A stretch of 22,550 nucleotides of DNA from JBLHLB01 sp047618505 (GTDB lineage: Bacteria > Planctomycetota > UBA1135 > GCA-002686595). Under the pieces are notes generated by a model. It worked only from the letters and a program-made list of their open reading frames with translations, did not search any database and had not been told where the DNA came from. The position numbers were made by a program, and so were the translations under genes. Location: NCBI GenBank assembly GCA_047618505.1, contig JBLHLB010000027.1:1-22550 (forward strand), in the 5' to 3' direction. Within the stretch, counting starts at the first letter, position 1, and every line of letters starts with the position of its first letter. Positions 7,968-15,037 of the stretch are shown one piece after another.

Positions 7968-9464
7968 CTAGTAGTTGCCTCGATAGGCCTGAATGGCGTC
8001 GTCATAGCGATCGTGCTTCTCGAAGAGATCAGCCGCGGCAACGTCGAGGCGTGCTTTGAGTTCCATGCTCGGGGCGCCTGTGCGGGCTTCTGCGAGGATG
8101 CGAACAGCGCTGGCTAGACCCAGGCGGGTTTCGATGCAACGGGCCCATCCGATGGTGACGCGTACGGCTGCCTCGGGGGAGAGGGCGCCACGGCCCAGGT
8201 AGATCGATTCCAAGACGGGGGCGGCGCGATCGATCGCGCCCTGGTCAATCCAGCCCTCGGCGAGGGTTAGGCGATCGACGGGGGCAACCTCGTCGGGGGC
8301 GGTTTGCTCCTCCAGACCGAGGCGGCGACGGGCTTCCTGGCGTAGGTCCTCTAGGGGCTCGCCGAGGCCTATTTGCTCGGCCTCGCGGCAAACGAATAGA
8401 GCGCCCATTTCATCGCCGGCCAGGAGGGCTAAGCGTGTTGCTTCGCGTAAACCGCGCACGCGTTCCTGTCCCTCAACCTCGCGGCTGTACTGGACCCAGG
8501 CCTGGCCGGCCTGGCCGTTCATCTTCAGACCCTCAAGGGATGCGGCGCGGACCAAGAAGGCTTCCGAACCGCCCAGGGGGTCGAGGTCCAGTCCGATCGA
8601 GTCCAACTCATTCATCGCTTCAATGAAGCGATCCATGGAGTTGAGGGCCATGGCACGCACAAGGGCTCGACCCGTGCGCTCCAATGGTTCGGTGGTGGGA
8701 TAGTCGTGATCCAGGGACTCCAGGATGTAGAGGGCGCTCTGGGGCTTGCCCAGGTGCACATCCGCGCGGGCGATTTCAAGGCGCGCGCTGGAGTGGTACT
8801 CAAGCGCGTTGGTATCCCGCGTCAGGGAGCGAAATTGTGTCGACGCCTCCGACCAACGCTTGAGTCGTACCAGCACACGTCCGCCGCGCATGGTGGCTTC
8901 CGTGGACGAGAGTGATTCGGGGTAGTCCGAGGGGATCGCCAGGTACAGGGCCTGGGCCGTGGTCAGATCTCCACGCAGTTCGGCGATTTCGCCCTGGGCG
9001 AGTCGCGCGATGGGCGCGGAAGGGTGATCGGGGAAGCGGTTGATGGCAGTCAACCAAGCCAGGGAGGCGTGCGTGATCGCGTCCGATGCCGGAAGAGCAC
9101 CATCCTTGTTCGACAGGATCTCGATCGTGTCGCGGCGCAGTTGATAGTTGAGGCCGACGCTGCCGAGGGCGAACTCAAGCACGTGGTCCAGGGGCCTGTC
9201 TTGCAGGTCTACGGTTACCAGGGCATTCACACCCAGGGAAGACAACCCTTCGATCTCCATGCCCGAGCGGGTGCCCAGGTTGAAGAGGAAACGATCGACG
9301 GGAACCTGGTGCGCTTTGACGGTCCAGAAGCGCACGCCGTCGGAGGTGCGCGAGTCAAAGACCATCTGCGTGGAAGACAGGGGATCGACTTCCCGCAGCC
9401 TTGTTTCAGTTTCCTGGGTCGCTGGTGTAGCGAAGAGGGGGATCAATGCGAGGAGGATCTTCAC
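7968..9464 (-). CDS. Exported STN-domain/TPR protein of unknown function
   Basis: 498 residues. The N-terminus MKILLALIPLFATPATQ resembles a short signal peptide. Residues about 50-118 (VDRFLFNLGTRSGMEIEGL, then VTVDLQDRPLDHVLEFAL, YQLRRDTIEIL) look like an STN or secretin N0-type domain, as found at the start of secretins and TonB-dependent transducers. The rest, about 125-498, is a chain of TPR-like helical pairs (SAPIARLAQGEIAELRGDLTTA, SSARLEIARADVHLGKPQSA, AAADLFEKHDRYDDAIQAYRGNY). No beta-barrel or secretin core follows the STN domain. It overlaps the membrane-protein gene upstream by ATGA. A periplasmic adaptor bridging a partner and the flagellar envelope structure is an inference; no family name is assigned. 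Confidence 0.82.
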   Translation of the reverse strand: MKILLALIPLFATPATQETETRLREVDPLSSTQMVFDSRTSDGVRFWTVKAHQVPVDRFLFNLGTRSGMEIEGLSSLGVNALVTVDLQDRPLDHVLEFALGSVGLNYQLRRDTIEILSNKDGALPASDAITHASLAWLTAINRFPDHPSAPIARLAQGEIAELRGDLTTAQALYLAIPSDYPESLSSTEATMRGGRVLVRLKRWSEASTQFRSLTRDTNALEYHSSARLEIARADVHLGKPQSALYILESLDHDYPTTEPLERTGRALVRAMALNSMDRFIEAMNELDSIGLDLDPLGGSEAFLVRAASLEGLKMNGQAGQAWVQYSREVEGQERVRGLREATRLALLAGDEMGALFVCREAEQIGLGEPLEDLRQEARRRLGLEEQTAPDEVAPVDRLTLAEGWIDQGAIDRAAPVLESIYLGRGALSPEAAVRVTIGWARCIETRLGLASAVRILAEARTGAPSMELKARLDVAAADLFEKHDRYDDAIQAYRGNY

Positions 9465-10330
9465 TGGTTGTCCTCCAGTGCTTCGCTTTCCATGCGCTCG
9501 AGTGCTTCGAGCTGCCAGGCGTGTCCAATCAGGTAGCTGGCCCGCGCTTCGATCTTCTCACGAATGGCGGGGTCGAGACGATCGATGACCGCAAGCAGGG
9601 CGTAGAGGCGTTGGCGAGCGGGGCTGTAGGCACCGCTCTTGATCTCTTCCAGTGCGCGCACGAAAGCCGGGTGGTTCTCCGGGCTCGGTGCAGCCAGGGG
9701 CGAAGACTCGTCGTAGTAGAGAGCCTGCTGTTCGAAGTACTCAGAACGGATGTCGCGGATGGTGCCCTCGACCTCGTCCGAGATGTCGTTCATCTCGTTG
9801 CGCAGGTTGCTCGTGGAGGAAACCATCACGAGGGCGATCAAGCCGTTCAGGCTCATGGCCGCCAGTAGAATCCAAAGGGCGCTGTGCGAAAGGGATGCGC
9901 TGCCAGTGGGCAGGAGTTGTTGAATTGCAGCGGGTGCATGGTCCGGGGCCGGGGCAGCCACGGAACTCGGGGCGTGGGCCTGTTGGGGAGCGTTGGTTGC
10001 GGGGGCGGGGGCGGGAGCCGCGGGCGTCATTTCCGCGTCCGACTCGCTCTGCTTCTCCTCAGACTCTTCGGACGGAGCCGAAGGCGGCGGCATCTCGGCA
10101 AGGTCGTCATAGATGTCGTCGTCAAGTCCCTGGAAGTTGTCGGCCGCGGACTTCGGAACACCACCAATGCCGAGGGCCATGGTCTGGCTATCTTCCTCCA
10201 CTTGGAACGCGGCAAAGATGTCGTCGAGATCCGCATCCTCATCCTCCATCTCTGAGGCGAGATGTGAGATGGGGGCGAAGTCGAAGAGATCCTCGTCGAG
10301 CTCTGAATCGTCAATCTTGTCGGCGGCCAC
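9461..10330 (-). CDS. Single-pass membrane protein with acidic cytoplasmic N-terminus
   Basis: 289 residues from a GTG at 10330, with GAGGA about 11 bases upstream. Residues 1-90 are very acidic (DDSELDEDLFDF, EMEDEDADLDDIF), then a Pro/Ala-rich linker (about 101-136), one transmembrane helix (about 151-171: ALWILLAAMSLNGLIALVMV), a short helical stretch (NLRNEMNDISDEVEGTIRDI) and a helical periplasmic end (HPAFVRALEEIKSGAYSPARQRLYALLAVID). The family is not recognised. The topology, with an acidic cytoplasmic tail and a helical outer domain, suggests a link between cytoplasm and periplasm. It is translationally coupled (ATGA) to the STN/TPR gene and begins 14 bases after the hybrid regulator gene. 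Confidence 0.75.
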   Translation of the reverse strand: MAADKIDDSELDEDLFDFAPISHLASEMEDEDADLDDIFAAFQVEEDSQTMALGIGGVPKSAADNFQGLDDDIYDDLAEMPPPSAPSEESEEKQSESDAEMTPAAPAPAPATNAPQQAHAPSSVAAPAPDHAPAAIQQLLPTGSASLSHSALWILLAAMSLNGLIALVMVSSTSNLRNEMNDISDEVEGTIRDIRSEYFEQQALYYDESSPLAAPSPENHPAFVRALEEIKSGAYSPARQRLYALLAVIDRLDPAIREKIEARASYLIGHAWQLEALERMESEALEDNQ

Positions 10331-10344
10331 TGTGCTGGAATCCT

Positions 10345-11517
10345 CTAGAGAGTCGGGGTAGCCGACGAAGGGGAAGCTGTATGGGACGCGAATAGGTCCT
10401 CAACGACTTGACCAAGGGCGTCCAGGGAGAAGGGCTTGTGTAGGAATCCCAAGACCCCAGCGGCCTTTGCGGCGCGCTCTTGTTCTAAGTTGAGTCCACC
10501 GCTGATGATCAGCGTAGGTCGCATGTCTCCGCGGCTACGAAGGCGTTCGATCAGTTCGATGCCGTTCATTGAGCCGGCCAGACGAATGTCGCTGAGGAGC
10601 ACGCCTTCCAGTCCATTACTCGCGGCAAGGTCAAAATCTTCAGCCCTTGAGAAGCGCTGCACGTTCCAGCCGCGGCGTTCCAGGCTGCGCGTCAGGAGGC
10701 GGCAGAGCATGGGGTCGTCCTCCAGCAGCACTACGGTCTTCGAATCATCTCCCTCAGTGGTGAACGGGATGCTTCGTGTCGGCAGGCTCAAGGCAACTCG
10801 AACTGCACCGGAGGCGAGGGCCTCTATGTGCAGGTCGCCACCTAGTAGTTGGACATCACGGCGTGCCAGGGTGAGGCCTAGGCCGAGGCGGTTCGGCTTT
10901 GTGCTATGGAAGGCCTGTGTCGCCCATTCAGTGTCGAAGCCGTGCGCGCTCTCATTCACAATGACAAGCACGATGCGCTCCGGCGTGGATCCGTTGTTCT
11001 TCTCGCCAGGGGTCGATTCCTTCTGCACGCGGGCAACGAGCAGCACATCTTCGGGGGTCGCGTCCAGGGCGTTCTCAAGCACACGACCCAGGGCCCTTGC
11101 CACGAAGGGAGTGTCGAGCTCCAGTTTCTGTTGGGGAAGGGCGACCGAGGTGCGCACGCGCAGCCGTGATTGCTGCGACAGGCCCTTCAGCGCAGTCTCG
11201 ACCAGCTCGTTCAGGTTGCCGGGAAGCAGCTTGGGAGTCGGCTCGACCGCATACTCCACTAGATCGCGCACCTTGCGGTCGATCTGCTCGACCTCTTCGA
11301 TAGCACCGCGCAGAAGAACATTGCCTTCGCGGTGATTCGGAAGCTCGCGGGAGAGAGCTTCCATCGAGGCGCGCAACGCACACATGGGGACGTTGAGGCC
11401 CTGGTGTAGAGCACGTTCAAGCGCCACCGAGGTGGTCGTTGAATCGAGCACTGTGCTCGCGGTTTTGGAGGGTTGGTCTGTGGTGATCGGCATGGTCGAT
11501 CTCAAGGGCTTGAACAC
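10345..11517 (-). CDS. Degenerate histidine kinase fused to a receiver domain
   Basis: 390 residues from a GTG at 11517 (AGGAA upstream); an ATG at 11493 is an alternative start. Residues about 30-95 resemble a HisKA dimerisation helix pair, but the motif reads ALHQGLNVPMCALRA. Aligned on the proline, Gln39 occupies the phospho-histidine place and His38 is one residue early. The ATPase-like domain (about 100-248) keeps an N box (RVLENALDATP, N149) and a G2-like stretch (RLGLGLTLARRDVQLLGG) but has NESAHG where the DxGxG motif should be. The receiver (about 258-378) looks functional: E266/D267/D268, D310 in LLSDIRLAG and K361 in LHKPF. No membrane segment is seen. It heads the operon that contains the flagellar kinase pair, so a phospho-relay sink or scaffold is possible. 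Confidence 0.82.
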   Translation of the reverse strand: MFKPLRSTMPITTDQPSKTASTVLDSTTTSVALERALHQGLNVPMCALRASMEALSRELPNHREGNVLLRGAIEEVEQIDRKVRDLVEYAVEPTPKLLPGNLNELVETALKGLSQQSRLRVRTSVALPQQKLELDTPFVARALGRVLENALDATPEDVLLVARVQKESTPGEKNNGSTPERIVLVIVNESAHGFDTEWATQAFHSTKPNRLGLGLTLARRDVQLLGGDLHIEALASGAVRVALSLPTRSIPFTTEGDDSKTVVLLEDDPMLCRLLTRSLERRGWNVQRFSRAEDFDLAASNGLEGVLLSDIRLAGSMNGIELIERLRSRGDMRPTLIISGGLNLEQERAAKAAGVLGFLHKPFSLDALGQVVEDLFASHTASPSSATPTL

Positions 11518-11708
11518 GGGTGTGTTCCTGTGGTCGGGGCTAACCCCGCTGCCTGCCCTTTCGACTCGAACCGGGAATCCCTTGAACGTGGGAAGCCTCT
11601 GCGCGCACCTTTTTCCCTAAACCGGTGGTGTATCCCTTCCCGGTAGCGACCATTTCTTCCGCCTGAGCCCCAGGGAACGGTCCAGGGAGCCCGATTCCGC
11701 CCCGTGTC

Positions 11709-11724
11709 CTCCATTCCAATGGAG
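11709..11724. promoter_or_regulatory. Perfect 7+2+7 dyad, possible operator
   Basis: CTCCATT-CC-AATGGAG is a perfect inverted repeat with a two-base centre. It is too tight to form a good RNA hairpin, so a dimeric protein-binding site is more likely. It lies about 190 bases upstream of the hybrid kinase/receiver gene that opens the long flagellar operon. Function is inferred from shape and position only. Confidence 0.3.
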
Positions 11725-11760
11725 ATTCTTACCCTGGGACTTTTCTTCCCCCCCCTGGGA

Positions 11761-11791
11761 CAAAACGGCATCGGAGGTCTAACGGATGCCG
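11761..11791 (-). terminator. Probable intrinsic terminator of the FleQ-like regulator gene
   Basis: Read on the minus strand, a 7-bp stem (CGGCATC with GATGCCG, 12-base loop) is followed by GTTTTG. It lies 35-65 bases past the stop codon at 11826. The U-tract is short, so strength is uncertain. Confidence 0.5.
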
Positions 11792-11825
11792 GTGGGATAC
11801 TTGCTCGACCGTCATCACCTCACGA

Positions 11826-13094
11826 CTAGTCGATGCTGTACTGCTTGAGCTTGTTGTAGAGGGTGGAGCGATTGATACCCAGGATGCGCGCTGCCCTGCT
11901 GCGGTTGCCGCCCTCGTCCTCGAGGACACGGCGGATTAAGGCCTGCTCCATCGTCTGGATGCTTCGATCTCCCAACTCGAGAGATGGAGTTCCGTCCCCG
12001 TTCATTGGACTATCCGCCGCCATCCCCAGATGCCCGGGGTGAATTGTGCCGCCCCTGGCGTTGTGGGTAGCACGGATGAGGGCAGCCTCAAGCTCCCGTA
12101 GGTTCCCTGGCCATTCGTGCGAGAGGAGCGCTTGCTCTGCTCGAAGGCTGAGGGCACAGGCAGTGGATCCCGACGGTGCGTGGCGTGCCACCAGGGCGTG
12201 GGCCAGGCTGGGAAGATCTTCACGACGTTCCCGCAGGCTGGGCACATCTATTGTCAGCACGTTGAGACGGTAGAGCAGGTCCTCCGAAAATCGCCCCTGA
12301 ATGGCTAGGGCTTCCAGGTTCACGGAGGTGGTTGCGATGAAGCGCACATCCCCTTGGGGCTCCGCGAGGAGGCTAGCGAGGATCCGTTGCTGGGCTAAGT
12401 CCAGGGATGCAACTTCCTGAACAACAAGGGTGCCACCGCTGGTGGAGGCCAACAGTTCTCCCAAGTGATGGGAGAAGGAGGAAGTGCGGATACCGTCACC
12501 TAGGAGGGTCCGGAAGGGGGCACGTCGCCTGTCCGAGCGTCCGTGGATGCCGCGGGCTAAGAGATCCTTGCGAGTACCCGCTTCTCCCTGGATGAGTACT
12601 GTCGTCCGCGGGGTGCGTGCTACGCGCTCGACTTCCGCCCGCAGGCGCATTGTCGCGGGGGCAGATCCCCCCAGGAGATCGTCCAGGGGAGCGAGGCGAG
12701 CAGCACGAAGCTCTTCACGTTCCGATAGAACCTGTCGCAGCCGAGTGACCCGGCGCAGCATTGCCTGGAGGCCCTTGGGGCCCTCATCGGGGTTGAATTG
12801 GTCCCACGCGAGGCCCCCGAGAAGCTCAGGCTCGTCCCCATTTAAGCGCTGATCGCCCACAAGGACGACGAGCTTGCCACGGTCCGCCAGTGCGCGCGCC
12901 AAGGAGAGGCGTTCTGGCAGATCAACGCCTAGGAGGCAGGCGTCCACGGGGCCCTTACCCAGGGCTGAGGCTGCGGCGGCCGCGTCGGGGGCGGCCTGGG
13001 CGCGGTGCCCCTGTGCCTCTATGGAGAGAGCAAAGGTTCGGGCCTGTGCCTCGTCGGAGAGGACAATTAGGAAGGAGAGAGACATAGAGAGCAT
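11826..13094 (-). CDS. FleQ/FlrA-like regulator with degenerate AAA+ domain
   Basis: 422 residues from the ATG at 13094 (AGG six bases upstream); 13085 is an alternative. A TTG at 13190 would add 32 proline-rich residues with no ribosome-binding site. Residues about 7-120 form a receiver-like fold in which the phospho-aspartate place is Gly56 (DACLLGVDLP). The AAA+ part has Walker A GEAGTRKD (170-177) in place of GESGTGKE. The stretch to Walker B is about 20 residues too short and has no GAFTGA. Walker B reads LVVQE, with Gln226 for Asp. Later motifs (RFSEDLLYRLNVL, HEWPGNLRELEAALIRA) and the Fis-type helix-turn-helix (GNRSRAARILGINRSTLYNKLKQY) are intact. It should bind DNA but probably cannot activate sigma-54. 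It is transcribed divergently from flagellin 1, which suggests flagellar control. Confidence 0.85.
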   Translation of the reverse strand: MLSMSLSFLIVLSDEAQARTFALSIEAQGHRAQAAPDAAAAASALGKGPVDACLLGVDLPERLSLARALADRGKLVVLVGDQRLNGDEPELLGGLAWDQFNPDEGPKGLQAMLRRVTRLRQVLSEREELRAARLAPLDDLLGGSAPATMRLRAEVERVARTPRTTVLIQGEAGTRKDLLARGIHGRSDRRRAPFRTLLGDGIRTSSFSHHLGELLASTSGGTLVVQEVASLDLAQQRILASLLAEPQGDVRFIATTSVNLEALAIQGRFSEDLLYRLNVLTIDVPSLRERREDLPSLAHALVARHAPSGSTACALSLRAEQALLSHEWPGNLRELEAALIRATHNARGGTIHPGHLGMAADSPMNGDGTPSLELGDRSIQTMEQALIRRVLEDEGGNRSRAARILGINRSTLYNKLKQYSID

Positions 13095-13495
13095 GTCGTG
13101 CCTGGGAACGAGGCTGCAGGAGACGGGGGGCGGGGGGGCGGGGATGACCCCCGGGAGAAGACCGCCGGCCGCTGGTGATTCCCAGGACAACTAGAGGCGG
13201 AGGATATCCACGGGTCCTGCCCTTGGGCATGCCTTTCCGCTGAGCATGGAGCCTCTGGTGGATGGCGTCTGCCCGGGGAGACGTCAATTGGAGGCCAATC
13301 AGGTGGGTGGACAGGAAGGAATTGCCGCCAGCCCGGCCTACAGCACCAAAGATTTTGGAATTCCATCAGCTCGCGCTCACGTGATCGCCGCGTCTCCCGA
13401 GAACCCTCAGTGGAACGGGATCAAACCCTGACCAACCCCCTCAATTAGCGATCATCGGCGCAAGCCAACCCCAGAGACCAAGCAGGTAGATCCCC
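13095..13495. other. Divergent intergenic region, regulator gene / flagellin 1
   Basis: About 400 bases between divergent starts, so promoters for both directions should lie here. Visible items: a TGGAATTCCA palindrome at 13356-13365, a small ATTGG/CCAAT dyad at 13287-13299, and a block at 13383-13486 shared with the region upstream of flagellin 2. No confident -24/-12 or sigma-28 promoter could be named. No gene is supported. Confidence 0.6.
13383..13486 (+). promoter_or_regulatory. Upstream block shared with flagellin 2
   Basis: Two segments recur at near-equal distance from the flagellin 1 and 2 starts. The first (13383-13404, 20 of 22 bases match 14927-14948, core CTCCCGAGAAC) is followed by CAGTGG. 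The second, AGAGACCAA-N-CAGG (13473-13486), contains the likely ribosome-binding sequence 9-10 bases before ATG. It is either a paralogous leader or a regulatory element. Confidence 0.45.
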
Positions 13496-14323
13496 ATGGG
13501 ACTCCGAGTAAACACCAACATCATCTCGCTCGCGGCGCAGCGTAATCTCGCCGCGGTTACGAACCGGCTCGAGGGAAATTTCTCTCGCCTCTCCTCCGGT
13601 TTACGAATCACATCGGCCGCAGACGATCCCGCCGGCCTCGGTATTTCCGAGCGCATGCGTGCCAAGTTGATGTCAATTCAACAGGCGTCACGCAACGGTC
13701 AAGACGGCGTCAGCCTCGTGCAAACCGCCGAGGGCTCCCTGGGTGAAGTGACGTCCAACTTGGCGCGGATGAGAGAGCTCTCCGTGCAATCGGCCAACGG
13801 CACACTGAATACCGGTGACCGCGCCGCACTCAACGCGGAGTTCACAGCGTTGATCACGGAGATCGACCGCGTCGCAGAGCAGACGGACTTCAACGGGATC
13901 AACCTGTTGGACGGCAGCAACGGGGTCATCACGATTCAGATTGGTTCGGAAGCCTCCGAATCGATTGATATCAATATGGAAGATATGACGGACAGTGCCC
14001 TGGGGCTGACTGGCGGAACCTTCAATCTCTCGACGGTCACGAACGCCTCGGCAGCGCTCGCGACAATCGACTCTGCGATCGATTCGGTCACGGGCTTCCG
14101 CGCTGATCTAGGCGCGATCCAGAACAGGATGAGCTCCGCGATCCGGAGTCTCGCCAACTCAGAACAGAACTTGGCTGCCGCCGAAAGTCGCATCCGTGAC
14201 GTCGACGTAGCCAGGGAGACCGCAGATCTTACGCGGAACTCCATTCTCCAACAGGCTGCGGTGTCCGTGCTTAGCCAAGCCAACACCCAGCCGCAAATAG
14301 CCTTGAGCTTGCTCCAGGGCTAA
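13496..14323 (+). CDS. fliC: Flagellin 1
   Basis: 275 residues; the start is ATG after GCAGGTAGATCCCC. Flagellin is the filament subunit, exported through the flagellar type III system. The N-terminal D0/D1 region is classical (MGLRVNTNIISLAAQRNL, SRLSSGLRITSAADDPAGL, then NGQDGVSLVQTAEGSLGE and ELSVQSANGTLNTGDR, QTDFNGINLLDG). The C-terminal D1/D0 region is equally typical (SAIRSLANSEQNLAAAESRI, RDVDVARETADLTRNSILQQ, then AAVSVLSQANTQPQIALSLLQG). The central part is only about 45 residues, so the outer D2/D3 domains are absent, as in other minimal flagellins. Its 3' half and terminator are almost the same as in flagellin 2. It is the first gene of the plus-strand filament cluster. Confidence 0.97.
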   Translation: MGLRVNTNIISLAAQRNLAAVTNRLEGNFSRLSSGLRITSAADDPAGLGISERMRAKLMSIQQASRNGQDGVSLVQTAEGSLGEVTSNLARMRELSVQSANGTLNTGDRAALNAEFTALITEIDRVAEQTDFNGINLLDGSNGVITIQIGSEASESIDINMEDMTDSALGLTGGTFNLSTVTNASAALATIDSAIDSVTGFRADLGAIQNRMSSAIRSLANSEQNLAAAESRIRDVDVARETADLTRNSILQQAAVSVLSQANTQPQIALSLLQG

Positions 14324-14398
14324 GACAGAGCAACGGCCTCTTTGGCCGATCGCTGAGGGGGGGGGGTTGACCTCCGGGTTGATCCCCCCATTCAGCAC
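14036..14398 (+). repeat. Near-identical repeat, copy 1 (flagellin 1 3' end and terminator)
   Basis: By direct comparison this segment matches 15586-15948 without gaps, with 10 differences in 363 bases (about 97%). It covers the last third of the coding region, the stop codon and the hairpins. Bases just upstream match much less well. The pattern suggests gene conversion or a recent partial duplication. Confidence 0.9.
14334..14396 (+). terminator. Double hairpin after flagellin 1
   Basis: Hairpin 1 is CGGCC-TCTTT-GGCCG (14334-14348). Hairpin 2 (14352-14396) pairs GCTGA with TCAGC and part of a run of ten G with six C. There is no U-tract, so it may stabilise the 3' end of the message rather than terminate alone. 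The same structure follows flagellin 2. Confidence 0.55.
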
Positions 14399-14608
14399 CC
14401 CGCGCGAGCCCATTCCCTAATGATAGGCAGCGTGCGAAAGACCCGCGACGCTTTGGCGCGGCGACATTGACAACCACGGTTGGAACATCGATTTAGGGCA
14501 TTGATCAAGCAATGCAGCTACGAGCGTTCGTAGAGGCGAAACCTGGCAGCGCCCGCGTGTCTAGCGACACACACCGAACACTCAGGGACAACGGTGCGGT
14601 GGTCCCCG

Positions 14609-14704
14609 GACCTAACGCGGAACTCGATCCTGCAGCGCGCCGCGACCTCCATTTTCTCGCAAGCCAACGTGCAGCTTCAGCTGGCCTTGAGCCTGCTCGG
14701 TTAG
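14609..14704 (+). pseudogene. Flagellin C-terminal remnant
   Basis: Translating from 14609 gives 31 residues, DLTRNSILQRAATSIFSQAN then VQLQLALSLLG and TAG. This is an unmistakable flagellin D0 C-terminus, closest to flagellin 3 (DLTRNSILQQAATSILSQAN, then VQPQLALSLI). Upstream, weak traces remain (AACCTGGCAGCG near 14540, compare the 'NLAAAESR' region), but the frame is broken and no N-terminal half exists. It shows that the locus once had at least one more flagellin gene. It should not be translated, since it has no start. Confidence 0.85.
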
Positions 14705-14730
14705 AACGCCCGTTAGCTCAGGACTAAACA

Positions 14731-14784
14731 CCTTGGATTGAGGGGGTCCCGCCATGGGGTGCGACCCACCTTCCAATCCGAAGG
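14731..14784 (+). terminator. Hairpin after the flagellin remnant
   Basis: CCTTGGATTG pairs with CAATCC-g-AAGG, and GGGTC pairs with GACCC inside. It starts 27 bases after the remnant's stop codon, the place of a terminator in an intact gene, and is probably a relic. No T-run follows. Confidence 0.45.
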
Positions 14785-14926
14785 CAGAGCACTTGGTCTA
14801 GTCGGTCTGTCTTGACGCTTCTCGCTTCAGCCGTGTGGCAGAAAAGGGCAGCACCAGGGACGCAGGATCTTCCCAGTTCGGAATCATCTTCCTGGCTCTC
14901 AATAAACTTGATTCCCGAGCTAAAGC

Positions 14927-15037
14927 GATCGGCGCGGCTCCCGAGAACGTGACAGTGGGAAAGAGTGAAATGCTCCTTTCTACATCCTCGACAGTGACCC
15001 GCCCCCCACAGCCTAGCGCCAAAAGAGACCAACCAGG
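14927..15037 (+). promoter_or_regulatory. Upstream block shared with flagellin 1
   Basis: This is the copy of the element described at 13383-13486: the CTCCCGAGAAC core at 14938-14948, CAGTGG at 14953-14958 and AGAGACCAA-N-CAGG at 15024-15037. The sequence between is not conserved, so the matching segments may be kept for function. Confidence 0.45.

Larger units (their letters stand above)
11518..11825. other. Intergenic region between two minus-strand genes
   Basis: 308 bases. It holds a probable terminator of the 11826-13094 gene near its right end (11761-11791) and a perfect dyad at 11709-11724. It should also contain the promoter of the long minus-strand operon. I saw no -24/-12 (GG-N10-GC) or convincing sigma-28 or sigma-70 promoter on the minus strand. 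No coding sequence is supported. Confidence 0.6.

Noticed and set aside
13095..13190. Longer start (TTG at 13190) for the FleQ-like regulator
   Set aside because: The extra 32 residues are proline-rich with no ribosome-binding site and precede a normal receiver-like start.
14512..14727. Plus-strand open frame of 71 codons over the flagellin remnant
   Set aside because: It reads the remnant out of frame; the flagellin-like reading is in another frame.
14903..14931. Possible sigma-28 promoter upstream of flagellin 2 (TAAACTTG then AGCGATCG)
   Set aside because: The spacing is off by a base or two, only half of the -10 matches, and no equivalent was found upstream of flagellins 1 and 3.
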